Positions 1 to 8,342 of a stretch of 28,910 bases of DNA are shown one piece after another. The stretch is from contig BNZC01000018.1 in NCBI GenBank assembly GCA_026000755.1, forward strand, positions 1 through 28,910, read 5' to 3'. The notes under the pieces are model-generated. The model searched no databases. It saw only the letters and a program-made list of their open reading frames with translations, and had not been told where the DNA came from. This DNA comes from Clostridia bacterium (GTDB taxonomy: Bacteria > Bacillota > Clostridia > Lachnospirales > Lachnospiraceae). Both the position numbers and the translations under genes were made by a program. Each line of letters begins with the position of its first letter. The stretch's first letter is position 1.

Positions 1-65
1 TTAGAGAATATGCCTAAGCATTGCAAGGGTACAGTAGAGTATTATTTAATTTGGAGGTATGTATT

Positions 66-1373
66 TTGTCTAATGTTATTGTTTTAACCCAAGTGGGTGG
101 TTTCTTCGGACCTTTTGCGAAGATGCTGGGATTTGTTATGGATGGTATTTATTTTGTACTGAATAGTATCTTTGATGTACAGAATATTGCGCTGTGTATT
201 ATTTTATTTGCTGTTATTATTTATTCTTTGCTGTTGCCTTTGACTATACGTCAGCAGAAATTTTCAAGGGTTTCCCAGAAAATGCAGCCTGAAATACAGG
301 CAGTACAAAAGAAATACAAAGGAAAAAAGGATCAAGCCTCTGTTATGGCTATGCAACAGGAACAAAAGGCTGTTTATGACAAGTACGGTGTTTCTCAAGC
401 AGGCAGTTGTATTCAAATGTTGATTCAGATGCCGATTCTCTTATCCATGTGGTATGTAATCAATAAGATACCTGCTTATGTAACGAGTTTTAAAGAACAG
501 TTTAAGCCTGCGGTGGATGCTATTGTGAATACAGCTGATTATCAGGATAAGATACCACAGTTTTTACAGGATATCAATTTGAAAACAGTGCCTTTTCACT
601 TTGGAGGAGATTATACTGCTACTCAGACGCAAAATTCTATTATTGATATTTTATATAAATTAAAAAGTAATGATTGGCCAAAATTAGATGCGGCATTTCC
701 AAATCTTTCTGATTCAAATATATTGACCGGTTTGGAGCAAACCATACGGCATTTTAATAATTTCTTCGGGTTAAATATAGCGGATGGTCCCATGGGCATT
801 ATTAAAAGTGCTTTTGCAGATGGAAAGTATTTAGTAGTATTGGGTGTTTTGTTAATTCCTCTTATTTCTGCCGGAGCGCAGTTTGCCAGTGTAAAGCTTA
901 TGCCTATGCCTGCTATGAATGCAGATAATCCAAATGATACCTTGACAAGTTCTATGAAAACCATGACTTATATGGGACCATTGTTTTCCTTGTTTATTAC
1001 ATTTACGGTTCCTCTTGGTCTTGGTATTTATTGGTGTGTGGGTTCTGTTACCAGAGGTGTTCAACAGTTTTGTATTAATAAATACATGGATACTCTTGAT
1101 TTAGATGCTTTGATTGAGAAAAATAAGGAAAAAGCAAAGAAGAAACGAGAAAAGAAGGGTATTACAGGCAATCAGATTTACAATGCCGCCCATACCAGTA
1201 CCAGAACGATTTCTGATAAGGCTTCTGTGAATCAAGGTACCGGGAAAGAAAGTGCTGCAAGTGCTAATACAAGTAATAACGCATCACAGCGATATACCAC
1301 AAATGCAAAGCCCGGCAGTATGGCGGCTAAGGCGAATCTGGTGAAAGAATATAATGAGAAAAAGAATAAGTAG
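66..1373 (+). CDS. yidC: YidC/Oxa1-family membrane protein insertase
   Basis: Inserts and folds proteins in the cytoplasmic membrane, with or without SecYEG. About 435 residues from the chosen start. Hydrophobic segments lie near residues 22-60, 105-130, 235-290 and 305-340, with the positively charged cytoplasmic loop (many K/Q) after the first helical pair that is typical of the family. The C-terminal tail from about residue 355 is K/E-rich and then S/N/T-rich and probably disordered. The TTG at 66 is chosen because GGAGG (53-57) sits 8 bases upstream; the ATG at 59 is out of frame and closes after four codons. jag follows 17 bases later, the usual yidC-jag pairing. The gene before this (rnpA/yidD in most relatives) lies outside the window. 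Family assignment is firm; the exact start is less so. Confidence 0.93.
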   Translation: MSNVIVLTQVGGFFGPFAKMLGFVMDGIYFVLNSIFDVQNIALCIILFAVIIYSLLLPLTIRQQKFSRVSQKMQPEIQAVQKKYKGKKDQASVMAMQQEQKAVYDKYGVSQAGSCIQMLIQMPILLSMWYVINKIPAYVTSFKEQFKPAVDAIVNTADYQDKIPQFLQDINLKTVPFHFGGDYTATQTQNSIIDILYKLKSNDWPKLDAAFPNLSDSNILTGLEQTIRHFNNFFGLNIADGPMGIIKSAFADGKYLVVLGVLLIPLISAGAQFASVKLMPMPAMNADNPNDTLTSSMKTMTYMGPLFSLFITFTVPLGLGIYWCVGSVTRGVQQFCINKYMDTLDLDALIEKNKEKAKKKREKKGITGNQIYNAAHTSTRTISDKASVNQGTGKESAASANTSNNASQRYTTNAKPGSMAAKANLVKEYNEKKNK

Positions 1374-1390
1374 GAAGGAGGATTCATCAA

Positions 1391-2032
1391 ATGGAATTTG
1401 TAGAAGTAAAAGGAAAAACAGTTGAGGATGCGATTACACAGGGTTTGGTTGAATTGGGTGCAACAAGTGATCAAGTGGAATATGAGGTAATTGAAAAAGG
1501 TACAAATGGTTTATTTGGACTTGGAAGCAAGCAAGCAGTCATTAAGATTCGCAAGAACTTAACCTTAGAGGATGAGCTTCGTCATTTTTTGGCTGAGATA
1601 TTGCGGACGATGAATATTGATGCAGAGATTATTATTACTCATAATGAGGATGAAAAGACATTTGATATAGAATTAAAGGGAACGGAAATGGCTATTTTAA
1701 TTGGAAAGAGAGGTCAGACCTTAGATTCCTTACAATATCTCTTGAATCTGTTTGTAAATAAAAATTCAGATAAGTACATAAAGGTAAAATTAGATACAGA
1801 GGGTTACCGTAGAAAGAGAAAAGAAAGCTTAGAAATTTTAGCAAAGAATATTGCTTATAAGGTGAAGAAAACAAATCGCCTAGTGAAGCTTGAAGCTATG
1901 AATCCTTTTGAACGGCGTATCATTCATTCTGCCTTACAGCATGATAAATTTATTTCTACTTATAGTGATGGAGAAGAACCTTTCCGCCATGTAGTAATTG
2001 CCCCGAAGAAAGCTTATCGGAAACGTTATTAA
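1391..2032 (+). CDS. jag: Jag/KhpB RNA-binding protein (Jag-N, KH, R3H)
   Basis: RNA-binding protein that in other Firmicutes partners KhpA and affects cell-envelope growth. 213 residues in the canonical order: a Jag-N domain (about 1-52, ending in GLFGLGSKQAVIKIRK), a KH domain (about 55-140, with the GKRGQ loop in LIGKRGQTLDSLQYLL) and a C-terminal R3H domain (about 145-208, with NPFERRIIHSAL and a basic end). An AGGAGG site lies just upstream of the ATG. It probably shares a transcript with yidC. A clear rho-independent terminator follows at 2045-2080, so the jag transcript largely ends before mnmE. Confidence 0.95.
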   Translation: MEFVEVKGKTVEDAITQGLVELGATSDQVEYEVIEKGTNGLFGLGSKQAVIKIRKNLTLEDELRHFLAEILRTMNIDAEIIITHNEDEKTFDIELKGTEMAILIGKRGQTLDSLQYLLNLFVNKNSDKYIKVKLDTEGYRRKRKESLEILAKNIAYKVKKTNRLVKLEAMNPFERRIIHSALQHDKFISTYSDGEEPFRHVVIAPKKAYRKRY

Positions 2033-2044
2033 ATAATTGCTGTG

Positions 2045-2080
2045 AATTTCCGCTGTAGAATTTTTACAGCGGAAATTTTT
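2045..2080 (+). terminator. Rho-independent terminator after jag
   Basis: A perfect 13-bp inverted repeat (AATTTCCGCTGTA at 2045-2057 and its complement at 2065-2077) has a 7-base loop and is followed by a T-rich run. It lies 13 bases after the jag stop and separates yidC-jag from mnmE. Confidence 0.85.
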
Positions 2081-2083
2081 ATT

Positions 2084-2122
2084 ATTACTATTTACGTTTT
2101 CATTTTAACTGTGAATAGTAAC
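2084..2122. repeat. Short palindromic element, GTTACTATTCAC family (39 bp)
   Basis: ATTACTATTTAC (2084-2095) faces GTGAATAGTAAC (2111-2122) as inverted ends around a 15-base T-rich centre. The right end lies 18 bases before the mnmE start, next to its Shine-Dalgarno AAGGAG (2126-2131). Related ends occur at 3522-3820, 17968-18179, 23150-23209 and 28357-28395. This is a minimal copy, effectively a hairpin in the mnmE leader. Confidence 0.7.
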
Positions 2123-2140
2123 TATAAGGAGAAGTTCATT

Positions 2141-3520
2141 ATGCAAGATTCTGATACAATAGCAGCAATTGCCACTGCACTTACTAATTCAGGAATAAGT
2201 ATTATAAGGATAAGCGGAGAAAATGCTCTTTCTATTATGGATAAGATATATCGCTCAAAAAATGGGCTTAAAAAAATATCGGAACAGTCAAGCCATACGA
2301 TACATTATGGTTATATTTATGATGGGGATCAATTGATTGATGAGGTTATGGTTTTGCTCATGCATTCGCCTAACAGCTATACAAAAGAGGATGTAGTAGA
2401 GATTGACTGCCATGGGGGAAGTCTTGTCACGAAACGAATCTTAGAGGCGATACTTTCTCGTGGTGTAAGATTGGCGGAGCCGGGAGAATTTACAAAAAGG
2501 GCTTTCTTAAATGGAAGAATTGATTTATCTCAAGCAGAATCAGTTATGGATTTGATTTCTGCAAAAAATGATTTTGCCCTACAAAGTTCTCTCCGTCAGT
2601 TAAAAGGTTCCGTCAAAGAAATCATAGGCAAGATGAGAGAAAGACTTCTATATGAAATTGCTTTTATAGAATCCGCTTTAGATGACCCGGAGCATATCAG
2701 TTTGGAGGGTTATGAGGAAAAATTGCTTCTTATCGTAAGAGAGGAAAGAATAAAAATAAAAAAGCTCTTGTCTGATTCGGAAAATGGAATTTTATTAAAA
2801 GATGGAATCCAGACGGTGATTGTTGGCAGACCCAATGCAGGAAAATCTTCGTTATTAAATTTATTGATTGGGGAAGATAGAGCCATTGTAACAGAGGTTC
2901 CCGGAACGACAAGAGATATATTAAAGGAAGAAATCAATTTAGAAGGAATCACCTTACATCTGGTCGATACGGCAGGAATACGTGATAGTGAGGATCAAAT
3001 TGAACAGATTGGGGTCGAAAAAGCGAAAAAATATTTATTAAATGCAGATTTAATTTTATATTTAATTGATGGTTCTAAAGACTTAGAGCGAAGTGATAAT
3101 GAAATGATAGAATTGATACAAGGGAAAAAGACAATTGTGCTGTTAAATAAATATGATTTGGGTTCTGCCTTAGAAAAAGAGGAATTGCAGGATAGGATTA
3201 AACAGCCTGTGATTGATTTTTCTGTGAAAGAAAAAGTTGGAATTGAGGAATTGGTGCAGACGATTAAGAATTTGTTCTTTCAAGGAAAGATTTCTATAAA
3301 GGATGAATGGGTGATTACAAATGCACGCCATGTTTCTGCATTACAAGAGGCAAAGAAAAGCTTGGATTTGGTAGAAGAGAGTATTGTATCCGGTTTGCCG
3401 GAGGATTTTTATTCCATTGACTTGATGAATGCCTATGAAGAGTTGGGGCGTATCATTGGGGAGTCAGTGGGGGAAGATTTGGTGAATGAAATTTTCTCTA
3501 AATTTTGTATGGGGAAGTGA
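2141..3520 (+). CDS. mnmE: tRNA uridine-5-carboxymethylaminomethyl modification GTPase MnmE
   Basis: With MnmG it forms the complex that installs (carboxymethyl)aminomethyl groups on wobble U34 of certain tRNAs. 459 residues from ATG 2141, the usual length, and starting with the family pattern DTIAAIATA. The first ~120 residues are the folate-binding TrmE domain, then the helical domain, with the G domain inserted at about 220-375: G1 GRPNAGKSS, G2 GTTRD, G3 DTAGIR, G4 NKYD. It ends in FCMGK, keeping the catalytic cysteine of the usual FC-x-GK terminus. The open frame runs back to 2042, but only ATG 2141 has a Shine-Dalgarno (AAGGAG 2126-2131) and the family N-terminus. mnmG follows after a 363-base palindromic intergenic element. 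Confidence 0.97.
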   Translation: MQDSDTIAAIATALTNSGISIIRISGENALSIMDKIYRSKNGLKKISEQSSHTIHYGYIYDGDQLIDEVMVLLMHSPNSYTKEDVVEIDCHGGSLVTKRILEAILSRGVRLAEPGEFTKRAFLNGRIDLSQAESVMDLISAKNDFALQSSLRQLKGSVKEIIGKMRERLLYEIAFIESALDDPEHISLEGYEEKLLLIVREERIKIKKLLSDSENGILLKDGIQTVIVGRPNAGKSSLLNLLIGEDRAIVTEVPGTTRDILKEEINLEGITLHLVDTAGIRDSEDQIEQIGVEKAKKYLLNADLILYLIDGSKDLERSDNEMIELIQGKKTIVLLNKYDLGSALEKEELQDRIKQPVIDFSVKEKVGIEELVQTIKNLFFQGKISIKDEWVITNARHVSALQEAKKSLDLVEESIVSGLPEDFYSIDLMNAYEELGRIIGESVGEDLVNEIFSKFCMGK

Positions 3521-3521
3521 T

Positions 3522-3820
3522 GTTACTATTTACGCTTAAATCCAAACGGCTGTCTGCTCTGCCCAAAAAGAACCCTCGCTTAAAGCATTTCGGGCAAGCC
3601 CTTTCAAGTACATCTTGCAGTCAGCATAGGCTTCCTGCAAGAATTGTTCACTCAACTAAGCTCGTGCTACGCACTCACTAAGGTTCGTGAACGACCTCGC
3701 ACTAAGCTCTGACTTCGCTAACGCTCGTCAATCGCTAAGTTGCTTTCGGCCTCCATTTCGCTCGAAGGCTCTTTTTGGGCAGAGCAGACAGCCGTTTTCA
3801 AATAAACCGTTAATAGTAAC
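3522..3820. repeat. Long palindromic intergenic element (299 bp) between mnmE and mnmG
   Basis: The ends are GTTACTATTTAC (3522-3533) and GTTAATAGTAAC (3809-3820). Just inside lies a 28-bp perfect inverted repeat: left arm 3553-3580 beginning AAACGGCTGTCTGCTCTGCC, right arm about 3770-3797. The interior has further hairpins, for example CTTGCAG/CTGCAAG and GTTCAC/GTGAAC. No convincing ORF was seen. The element fills almost the whole mnmE-mnmG gap and would fold into one long stem if transcribed. It belongs to the same terminal-repeat family as the 39-bp copy at 2084. Confidence 0.8.
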
Positions 3821-3883
3821 GATATATAAAAATAACATATTGATTAACTTATAAGCGGAAAAAATATACAGGAGTGTAGAAAA

Positions 3884-5827
3884 ATGTCTTTTGTAGAAGA
3901 GTATTATGATGTTTGTATTGTGGGTGCCGGTCATGCGGGTTGTGAAGCGGCCTTAGCTTGTGCAAGGTTTGGCATGAATACGATTTTATTTACGGTTAGT
4001 ATTGAGAGTATTGCGATGATGCCTTGCAATCCAAATATTGGAGGAAGTTCAAAAGGACATTTGGTACGGGAAGTGGATGCCTTAGGGGGGCAGATGGGAA
4101 TCAATATTGATAAGACTTTTATCCAGTCGAAGATGTTGAATCGATCGAAAGGTCCTGCAGTTCACTCCTTAAGGGCGCAAGCGGATAAAAGAAATTATAG
4201 CAATGAGATGAGAAAGACCCTAGAGCAGACGGAAAATTTGACAATTCGTCAGATGGAAGTGACGGATATAATAATAGGAAAAGAAGAAAGAAATTCTGAT
4301 GATGGTTCTCGTCAGATGGAAGTGACGGATTTAATAACGGATGTAGTATTAAGAAGAAAAGTAAAAGGTGTAAAAACAGCTTCCGGTGCTTCCTATTATA
4401 GTAAGGCAGTTGTTTTATGTACAGGTACTTATTTGAAATCTAAATGCTTATATGGAGATGTGGTAAATGAAACGGGTCCAAATGGATTACAGGCAGCACA
4501 ATATTTAAGTAAATCCTTGCAGGAAAGTAATGTAGATTTATTCCGCTTTAAGACAGGAACTCCTGCAAGAATCGACAAAAGAAGCATTGATTTTTCAAAA
4601 ATGCAGGAACAGCCCGGAGATGAGGTCGTTGTGCCGTTTTCATTTACCACAGATCCGGAAGAAGTACAAAAAGAACAAGTACTTTGTTGGCTGACTTATA
4701 CAAATGAAAATACCCATGAAGTGATTCGAAAAAATTTAGATCGCTCGCCTCTATTTTCCGGAAGGATTGAAGGAACAGGTCCAAGGTATTGTCCCTCCAT
4801 TGAAGATAAGGTGGTGAGATTTTCGGACAAAGACAGACATCAACTTTTTGTGGAACCCGAAGGACTTGATAGTAATGAAATGTATATTGCGGGTATGTCA
4901 AGTTCCCTGCCGGAGGACGTGCAATATGAAATGTATCGAACCGTTCCCGGATTAGAGCAAGCAAAAATCGTGAGAAATGCTTATGCTATTGAGTATGATT
5001 GTATCAATCCGATTCAATTGAAATCTTCTTTGGAGTTAAAGGAGATTGAGGGATTATTTTCCGGTGGGCAGTTGAATGGAAGTTCCGGTTATGAGGAAGC
5101 GGCGGCACAGGGGTTAATTGCCGGAATAAATGCGGCTTTGTTTGTTCAGGGAAAAGAACCCTTTATTTTAGATCGTTCCGAAGCTTATATTGGGGTTTTA
5201 ATTGATGATTTGGTGACAAAAGAAATAACAGAACCTTACCGTATGATGACTTCACGAGCGGAATATCGCCTACTTTTACGTCAGGATAATGCGGATTTAA
5301 GGCTTTCTAAGAAAGGATTTGAACTTGGATTAATTGATAAGGAACGATATGAAAGGGTATTAGAAAAAGAAAGGCTGATTAAAGAAGAAGTTAAAAGAAT
5401 AAAGAATGTGAATATTGGAGCAAGTACAAAGGTACAGGATTTCTTAGAATCACATGAAAGTGCTACATTGAAGACGGCAGTTAGTCTGGCAGAATTGATT
5501 CGACGGCCGGAGCTTTCTTATGATGATTTGGAGGAGTTGGATTCGGAGCGACCGGAGCTTTCGCATGATGTAAGAGAACAGGTGAATATTCAGGTGAAGT
5601 ATGATGGTTATATCAAAAGGCAGATGAAGCAGGTGGAGCAGTTTAAGAAGATAGAGAATAAAAAATTGCCGGAACAGTTTGATTATGATAAAGTGGATCA
5701 TTTAAGGATAGAGGCTAGACAGAAGCTTAATTTGTATCAGCCTCATTCGATTGGACAAGCTTCTCGAATTGGGGGGGTTTCACCGGCGGATATTTCTGTT
5801 TTGTTGGTTTATTTCAATGTTAGGTGA
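3884..5827 (+). CDS. mnmG: tRNA uridine-5-carboxymethylaminomethyl modification enzyme MnmG (GidA)
   Basis: FAD-dependent partner of MnmE in U34 tRNA modification. The FAD-binding dinucleotide fold is at the N-terminus ([13 protein letters not shown], about residues 10-22). The family signatures [17 protein letters not shown] (about 52-68) and [13 protein letters not shown] (about 394-406) are present, as is the C-terminal helical MnmE/tRNA-binding region ending in a basic segment. The length is 647 rather than the usual ~625-630. The excess matches an in-frame 63-base direct duplication: the 21 bases encoding RQMEVTD occur at 4247-4267 and again at 4310-4330. ATG 3884 follows an AGGAG site. 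The FAD and catalytic regions look intact, so the enzyme is probably functional. Confidence 0.97.
   Translation: MSFVEEYYDVCIVGAGHAGCEAALACARFGMNTILFTVSIESIAMMPCNPNIGGSSKGHLVREVDALGGQMGINIDKTFIQSKMLNRSKGPAVHSLRAQADKRNYSNEMRKTLEQTENLTIRQMEVTDIIIGKEERNSDDGSRQMEVTDLITDVVLRRKVKGVKTASGASYYSKAVVLCTGTYLKSKCLYGDVVNETGPNGLQAAQYLSKSLQESNVDLFRFKTGTPARIDKRSIDFSKMQEQPGDEVVVPFSFTTDPEEVQKEQVLCWLTYTNENTHEVIRKNLDRSPLFSGRIEGTGPRYCPSIEDKVVRFSDKDRHQLFVEPEGLDSNEMYIAGMSSSLPEDVQYEMYRTVPGLEQAKIVRNAYAIEYDCINPIQLKSSLELKEIEGLFSGGQLNGSSGYEEAAAQGLIAGINAALFVQGKEPFILDRSEAYIGVLIDDLVTKEITEPYRMMTSRAEYRLLLRQDNADLRLSKKGFELGLIDKERYERVLEKERLIKEEVKRIKNVNIGASTKVQDFLESHESATLKTAVSLAELIRRPELSYDDLEELDSERPELSHDVREQVNIQVKYDGYIKRQMKQVEQFKKIENKKLPEQFDYDKVDHLRIEARQKLNLYQPHSIGQASRIGGVSPADISVLLVYFNVR
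4247..4330 (+). repeat. In-frame tandem duplication inside mnmG (63-bp period)
   Basis: An identical 21-base stretch (starting CGTCAGATGGAAGTGACGGA) appears twice, 63 bases apart. It encodes RQMEVTD at about residues 122-128 and 143-149. The bases between are diverged and rich in E/R/N/D codons ([10 protein letters not shown]). The duplication adds 21 residues in a surface-type region after the FAD fold. Confidence 0.85.
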
Positions 5828-6155
5828 GGGTGAATAGTTACTATCCAATACCCAATGTCATTTACTTAAGCTAAAAGGCATCGCTTTTGTAGTGCCAATA
5901 GCCACTCCGTCCTATCATAGAAAAAGCCTCGCTCCAAAGAAGTTCGGACAAGCCTCTTAAAAACGTATTTTCGGGAACAGAGGTTCCCAAAAATGGGAGT
6001 CTTTCCTCCCTAGTCGCTCTAATGCTTTTTATAGGGTCTGACCCAGCGAAGCGAGGTCATTGATAGGCGGAGTATCTATTGGCTTCTACATCTGTCATAT
6101 CCTGTTTTAGCTTAACTAAAGGACATTGGAGGGTGAGTAGTAAACTATTCAATAC
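5826..6155. repeat. Long imperfect palindromic intergenic element (~330 bp) between mnmG and rsmG
   Basis: The left arm (about 5852-5935) and right arm (about 6040-6129) are imperfect inverted repeats. Matched blocks include CCAATGTC/GACATTGG, TTAAGCTAAAA/TTTTAGCTTAA, GCCAATAG/CTATTGGC and ACTCCG-CCTATCA/TGATAGG-CGGAGT. A 26-27 base near-identical direct repeat flanks the arms (5826-5851 and 6129-6155, both starting GAGGGTGA). The right half holds CTGACCCAGCGAAGCGAG (within 6034-6056), shared with 18024-18046 and, inverted, 18339-18358. No convincing ORF was seen. It accounts for nearly all of the 393-base mnmG-rsmG gap. Confidence 0.75.
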
Positions 6156-6220
6156 ATTTCAGAATGAATTTAGTAGAAAAATAATATTGAAAAACAGAAA
6201 AATTTTGAAAGGAGTATCAA

Positions 6221-7111
6221 ATGGATACTAGATTAGACATATTGAAAAAAGGATTAGAGAGTTTGGACTTAAATTTATCGGAGGTTCAGTTTCAGCAGTT
6301 TTTGGATTATTATGATTTGTTGATAGAAAAAAATAAGGTCATGAATCTGACAGGCATTACGGATTTTTCAGAGGTTGTTACAAAACATTTTCTGGATAGT
6401 TTGAGTTTGATTCGAATAATAGACTTTCGTAAAATGTTAAATGTAGACTTAAAGACAAGAATAAACTTAGAAATAAATAGGAATTTGGAATCAAATAAAG
6501 ATTCTGAATTAAGTATAAGTTCAAATGATGTAAAATCATTTCCAAACAAGAAGAATATAAATAGAACCTACCGACTTTTGGATTTGGGAACAGGAGCGGG
6601 TTTTCCGGGCATTCCTCTTAAAATAGTATTTCCGGAATTGGAGATTGTTCTCCTTGATTCTGTGAATAAGAAACTTGTGTTTTTACAAGAAGTGATTGAT
6701 ACTTTGGGTTTGAAAAAAATAGAAGTGGTTCATGGTAGGGCAGAGGATTTGGCAAGAGATTCAGCTTATCGAGAAAGCTTTGATTTTTGTGTGTCAAGAG
6801 CAGTAGCCTTGTTATCTTCTTTGAGTGAATATTGTATTCCATTTGTAAAGAAGAACGGTGTTTTTATTTCCTATAAATCAGGGAAATTTGAGGAAGAATT
6901 GAAAAAAGCAGAAAAAGCGATAGGAATATTGGGGGGAAAGTTAGAAAAGGTAGAAATGTTTCAATTGCCTGATACGGATATGAAACGCTCCTTAATTCTG
7001 GTTCGGAAAGTGAAGAATACGAAAAAGCTTTATCCAAGAAAAGCGGGGTTGCCCTCGAAACAGCCGATAGGGGAGAAACCCGTTACGGTTCAACGGGAAA
7101 ACGTTGAATAA
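6221..7111 (+). CDS. rsmG: 16S rRNA (guanine-527-N7) methyltransferase RsmG
   Basis: S-adenosylmethionine-dependent methyltransferase for G527 of 16S rRNA. The family N-terminus (YYDLLIEKNKVMNLTGI, then FLDSLSL) is followed by SAM motif I DLGTGAGFPGIPLKI and later CVSRAVALLSSLSEYCIPFVK. At 296 residues it is long against the usual ~240. About 40 extra residues rich in N, S, K and E (roughly 68-112) sit between FLDSLSLIRIIDF and the SAM motif, and a ~20-residue basic tail is added. The core motifs are intact. Start ATG 6221 follows GAAAGGAG. It is the last gene of the conserved near-origin block. Confidence 0.93.
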   Translation: MDTRLDILKKGLESLDLNLSEVQFQQFLDYYDLLIEKNKVMNLTGITDFSEVVTKHFLDSLSLIRIIDFRKMLNVDLKTRINLEINRNLESNKDSELSISSNDVKSFPNKKNINRTYRLLDLGTGAGFPGIPLKIVFPELEIVLLDSVNKKLVFLQEVIDTLGLKKIEVVHGRAEDLARDSAYRESFDFCVSRAVALLSSLSEYCIPFVKKNGVFISYKSGKFEEELKKAEKAIGILGGKLEKVEMFQLPDTDMKRSLILVRKVKNTKKLYPRKAGLPSKQPIGEKPVTVQRENVE

Positions 7112-7152
7112 TAATGAAGATTCAATGATGGTATGATAGAAAGGTTTTCGTG

Positions 7153-7421
7153 ATGGTATTGATAGGAAAGTTGTTTTTCTTTCCAATTATGGATATGGCG
7201 GATACAGCGGATACAGTTGACACAGCTGATTACTTAAAAATTTCTCCTTCAGATGATATTTCCTTTCGGGTGGGAAGTGAGAATGGTATCATTACGCTGA
7301 AGGCGGAAATGAAATAACTCCTTATGTTAAACTGGATAGAGAGTGGTATATAGGATTATATGATCCATTGGAAGAGTTAAATCAATGGGCAAACAGTATA
7401 TTGGGAATTACATACTCTTGA
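7153..7421 (+). pseudogene. Decayed ORF remnant with a frameshift
   Basis: From ATG 7153 a 54-codon frame ends at 7317. From about 7302 the next frame continues without a start as EITPYVKLDREWYIGLYDPL and stops at 7421, so one frameshift near 7310 would give a single ORF of about 89 residues. The early part carries a short repeat encoding ADTADTVDTAD, and a 25-base imperfect direct repeat (TGATGGTAT at 7126 and 7151) lies just upstream. The YDPLEELNQW end faintly recalls the opening of MptE-like/DUF115 proteins, but this is only an impression. It could also be a meaningless AT-rich reading frame. Confidence 0.35.
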
Positions 7422-7433
7422 AAGCGTTAAAGA

Positions 7434-7456
7434 AGCGAGTGATTAACTCGTTTTTT
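7434..7456 (+). terminator. Possible rho-independent terminator
   Basis: CGAGT (7436-7440) and ACTCG (7446-7450) form a short stem with a five-base loop, followed directly by six T (7451-7456). It lies just after the ORF remnant and ends the rsmG-side transcripts. The stem is short, so this is moderate evidence. Confidence 0.5.
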
Positions 7457-7508
7457 GATTCAAAATCAGAAAAACAGGATGGAAAAGGTGATATTAGCTG
7501 AATTTATT

Positions 7509-7540
7509 GCAACGCTGAAAGAGGACACGTTGCTTTTTCT
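7509..7540 (+). terminator. Weak terminator-like hairpin
   Basis: GCAACG (7509-7514) pairs with CGTTGC (7528-7533) and is followed by TTTTTC. The loop is 13 bases and the stem only six pairs. It could act as a second terminator before the promoter of the secreted-protein gene. Confidence 0.35.
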
Positions 7541-7680
7541 TTATTTAATCAAAAAAAGCACAAATAATATATTTAACAGATAAATTTAGTAATATTTCAC
7601 AAAAAATCAGATGCAAGTCAGATGATTAACACGTATTTTTTATTGAAAGTAACGAAATTGTAATAATTTGCCAAAATTGG

Positions 7681-7709
7681 TTGACAAATGCAATGTGAGG
7701 TGCTATCCT
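7681..7709 (+). promoter_or_regulatory. Sigma-A-type promoter of the secreted-protein gene
   Basis: The -35 TTGACA (7681-7686) is perfect, with a 17-base spacer and -10 TATCCT (7704-7709) preceded by TG at 7701-7702 (extended -10). The leader to the start codon is about 55 bases. This points to strong vegetative expression of the downstream gene, separate from the ECF sigma factor further on. Confidence 0.75.
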
Positions 7710-7771
7710 ATAGAGGTAATTTGGTAACTAACAATGTGTTCGTTTTTTAGCAATCGAAGGAGGAAGTGAAC

Positions 7772-8209
7772 ATGAAAAACAACAGAGTAAAAGAACAAAA
7801 ACAGAACAAGGGTAACAGCGTAGCAAAGCGTTTGGGTGTATCATTAGTAGTCGTAGCACTTGCAGTCAGTACCTGTTTGCCGGTATTTGCTAGTTCGTTT
7901 ACAGATCGGACTATTTATGGAAGCAAGTGGACAGCTATTACGGCTGGAACGCTAGGTAGTGGTGCAAAGATTTATGGAACAATTACTAAGATTTATAATA
8001 GTGATAATGTGGATAAGGGTTATAGTCAGATATTAGTGGCTCCATTTTCTGGATCCACACAACTTTTAGGAGAGCAAACGGTAACGAAAAACAAAGCCTA
8101 TTCCATTGCACTTCCTGCATCTTATGCGGGTAAATCGGTCACGTTTAGTGCAAAAGGTCACAATAGTAGTTTGAATGCTATTATTAGTGGAGATGTAACA
8201 TTTAATTAA
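7772..8209 (+). CDS. Small secreted protein of unknown family, next to an ABC exporter cluster
   Basis: 145 residues from ATG 7772, 8 bases after AAGGAGG (7757-7763). The GTG at 7766 is too close to that site. The N-terminus is a long basic signal peptide (KNNRVKEQKQNK, then hydrophobic GVSLVVVALAVSTCLPVFA), with probable cleavage after VFA near residue 40. The mature ~105 residues are rich in S/T/G/Y, cysteine-free and alternate as beta strands would (AKIYGTITKIYNSD, YSQILVAPFSGSTQLL, KSVTFSAKG). I do not recognise the family. Its own strong promoter, a hairpin after it and two membrane proteins plus an ABC ATPase downstream resemble the layout of secreted-peptide or bacteriocin loci, but the mature protein matches no bacteriocin known to me. 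Confidence 0.8.
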   Translation: MKNNRVKEQKQNKGNSVAKRLGVSLVVVALAVSTCLPVFASSFTDRTIYGSKWTAITAGTLGSGAKIYGTITKIYNSDNVDKGYSQILVAPFSGSTQLLGEQTVTKNKAYSIALPASYAGKSVTFSAKGHNSSLNAIISGDVTFN

Positions 8210-8231
8210 TCGATAGAACAATTTAGTAATG

Positions 8232-8268
8232 TGTGTTCCTTTGCTGTTGTGTGAAGGAACACATATTA
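8232..8268 (+). terminator. Hairpin between the secreted-protein gene and the exporter genes
   Basis: A perfect 10-bp stem, TGTGTTCCTT (8232-8241) with AAGGAACACA (8254-8263), has a 12-base loop and is followed by TATTATTTAT. The T-run is interrupted, so it may attenuate rather than fully stop transcription, giving more secreted-protein mRNA than transporter mRNA. Confidence 0.6.
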
Positions 8269-8342
8269 TTTATCCAAAAATCGATGTTATGATGAAAACT
8301 AATTCTATGAGATGAATACCAATGTAAATGAAGGAGGTCATG

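Noticed and set aside
2105..2140. Riboswitch or T-box leader before mnmE
   Set aside because: Only a short palindrome of the repeat family is present, with no conserved aptamer features.
7153..7317. Intact 54-aa gene
   Set aside because: There is no ribosome site before the ATG, and the next frame continues with more protein-like sequence, so a frameshifted remnant is more likely.
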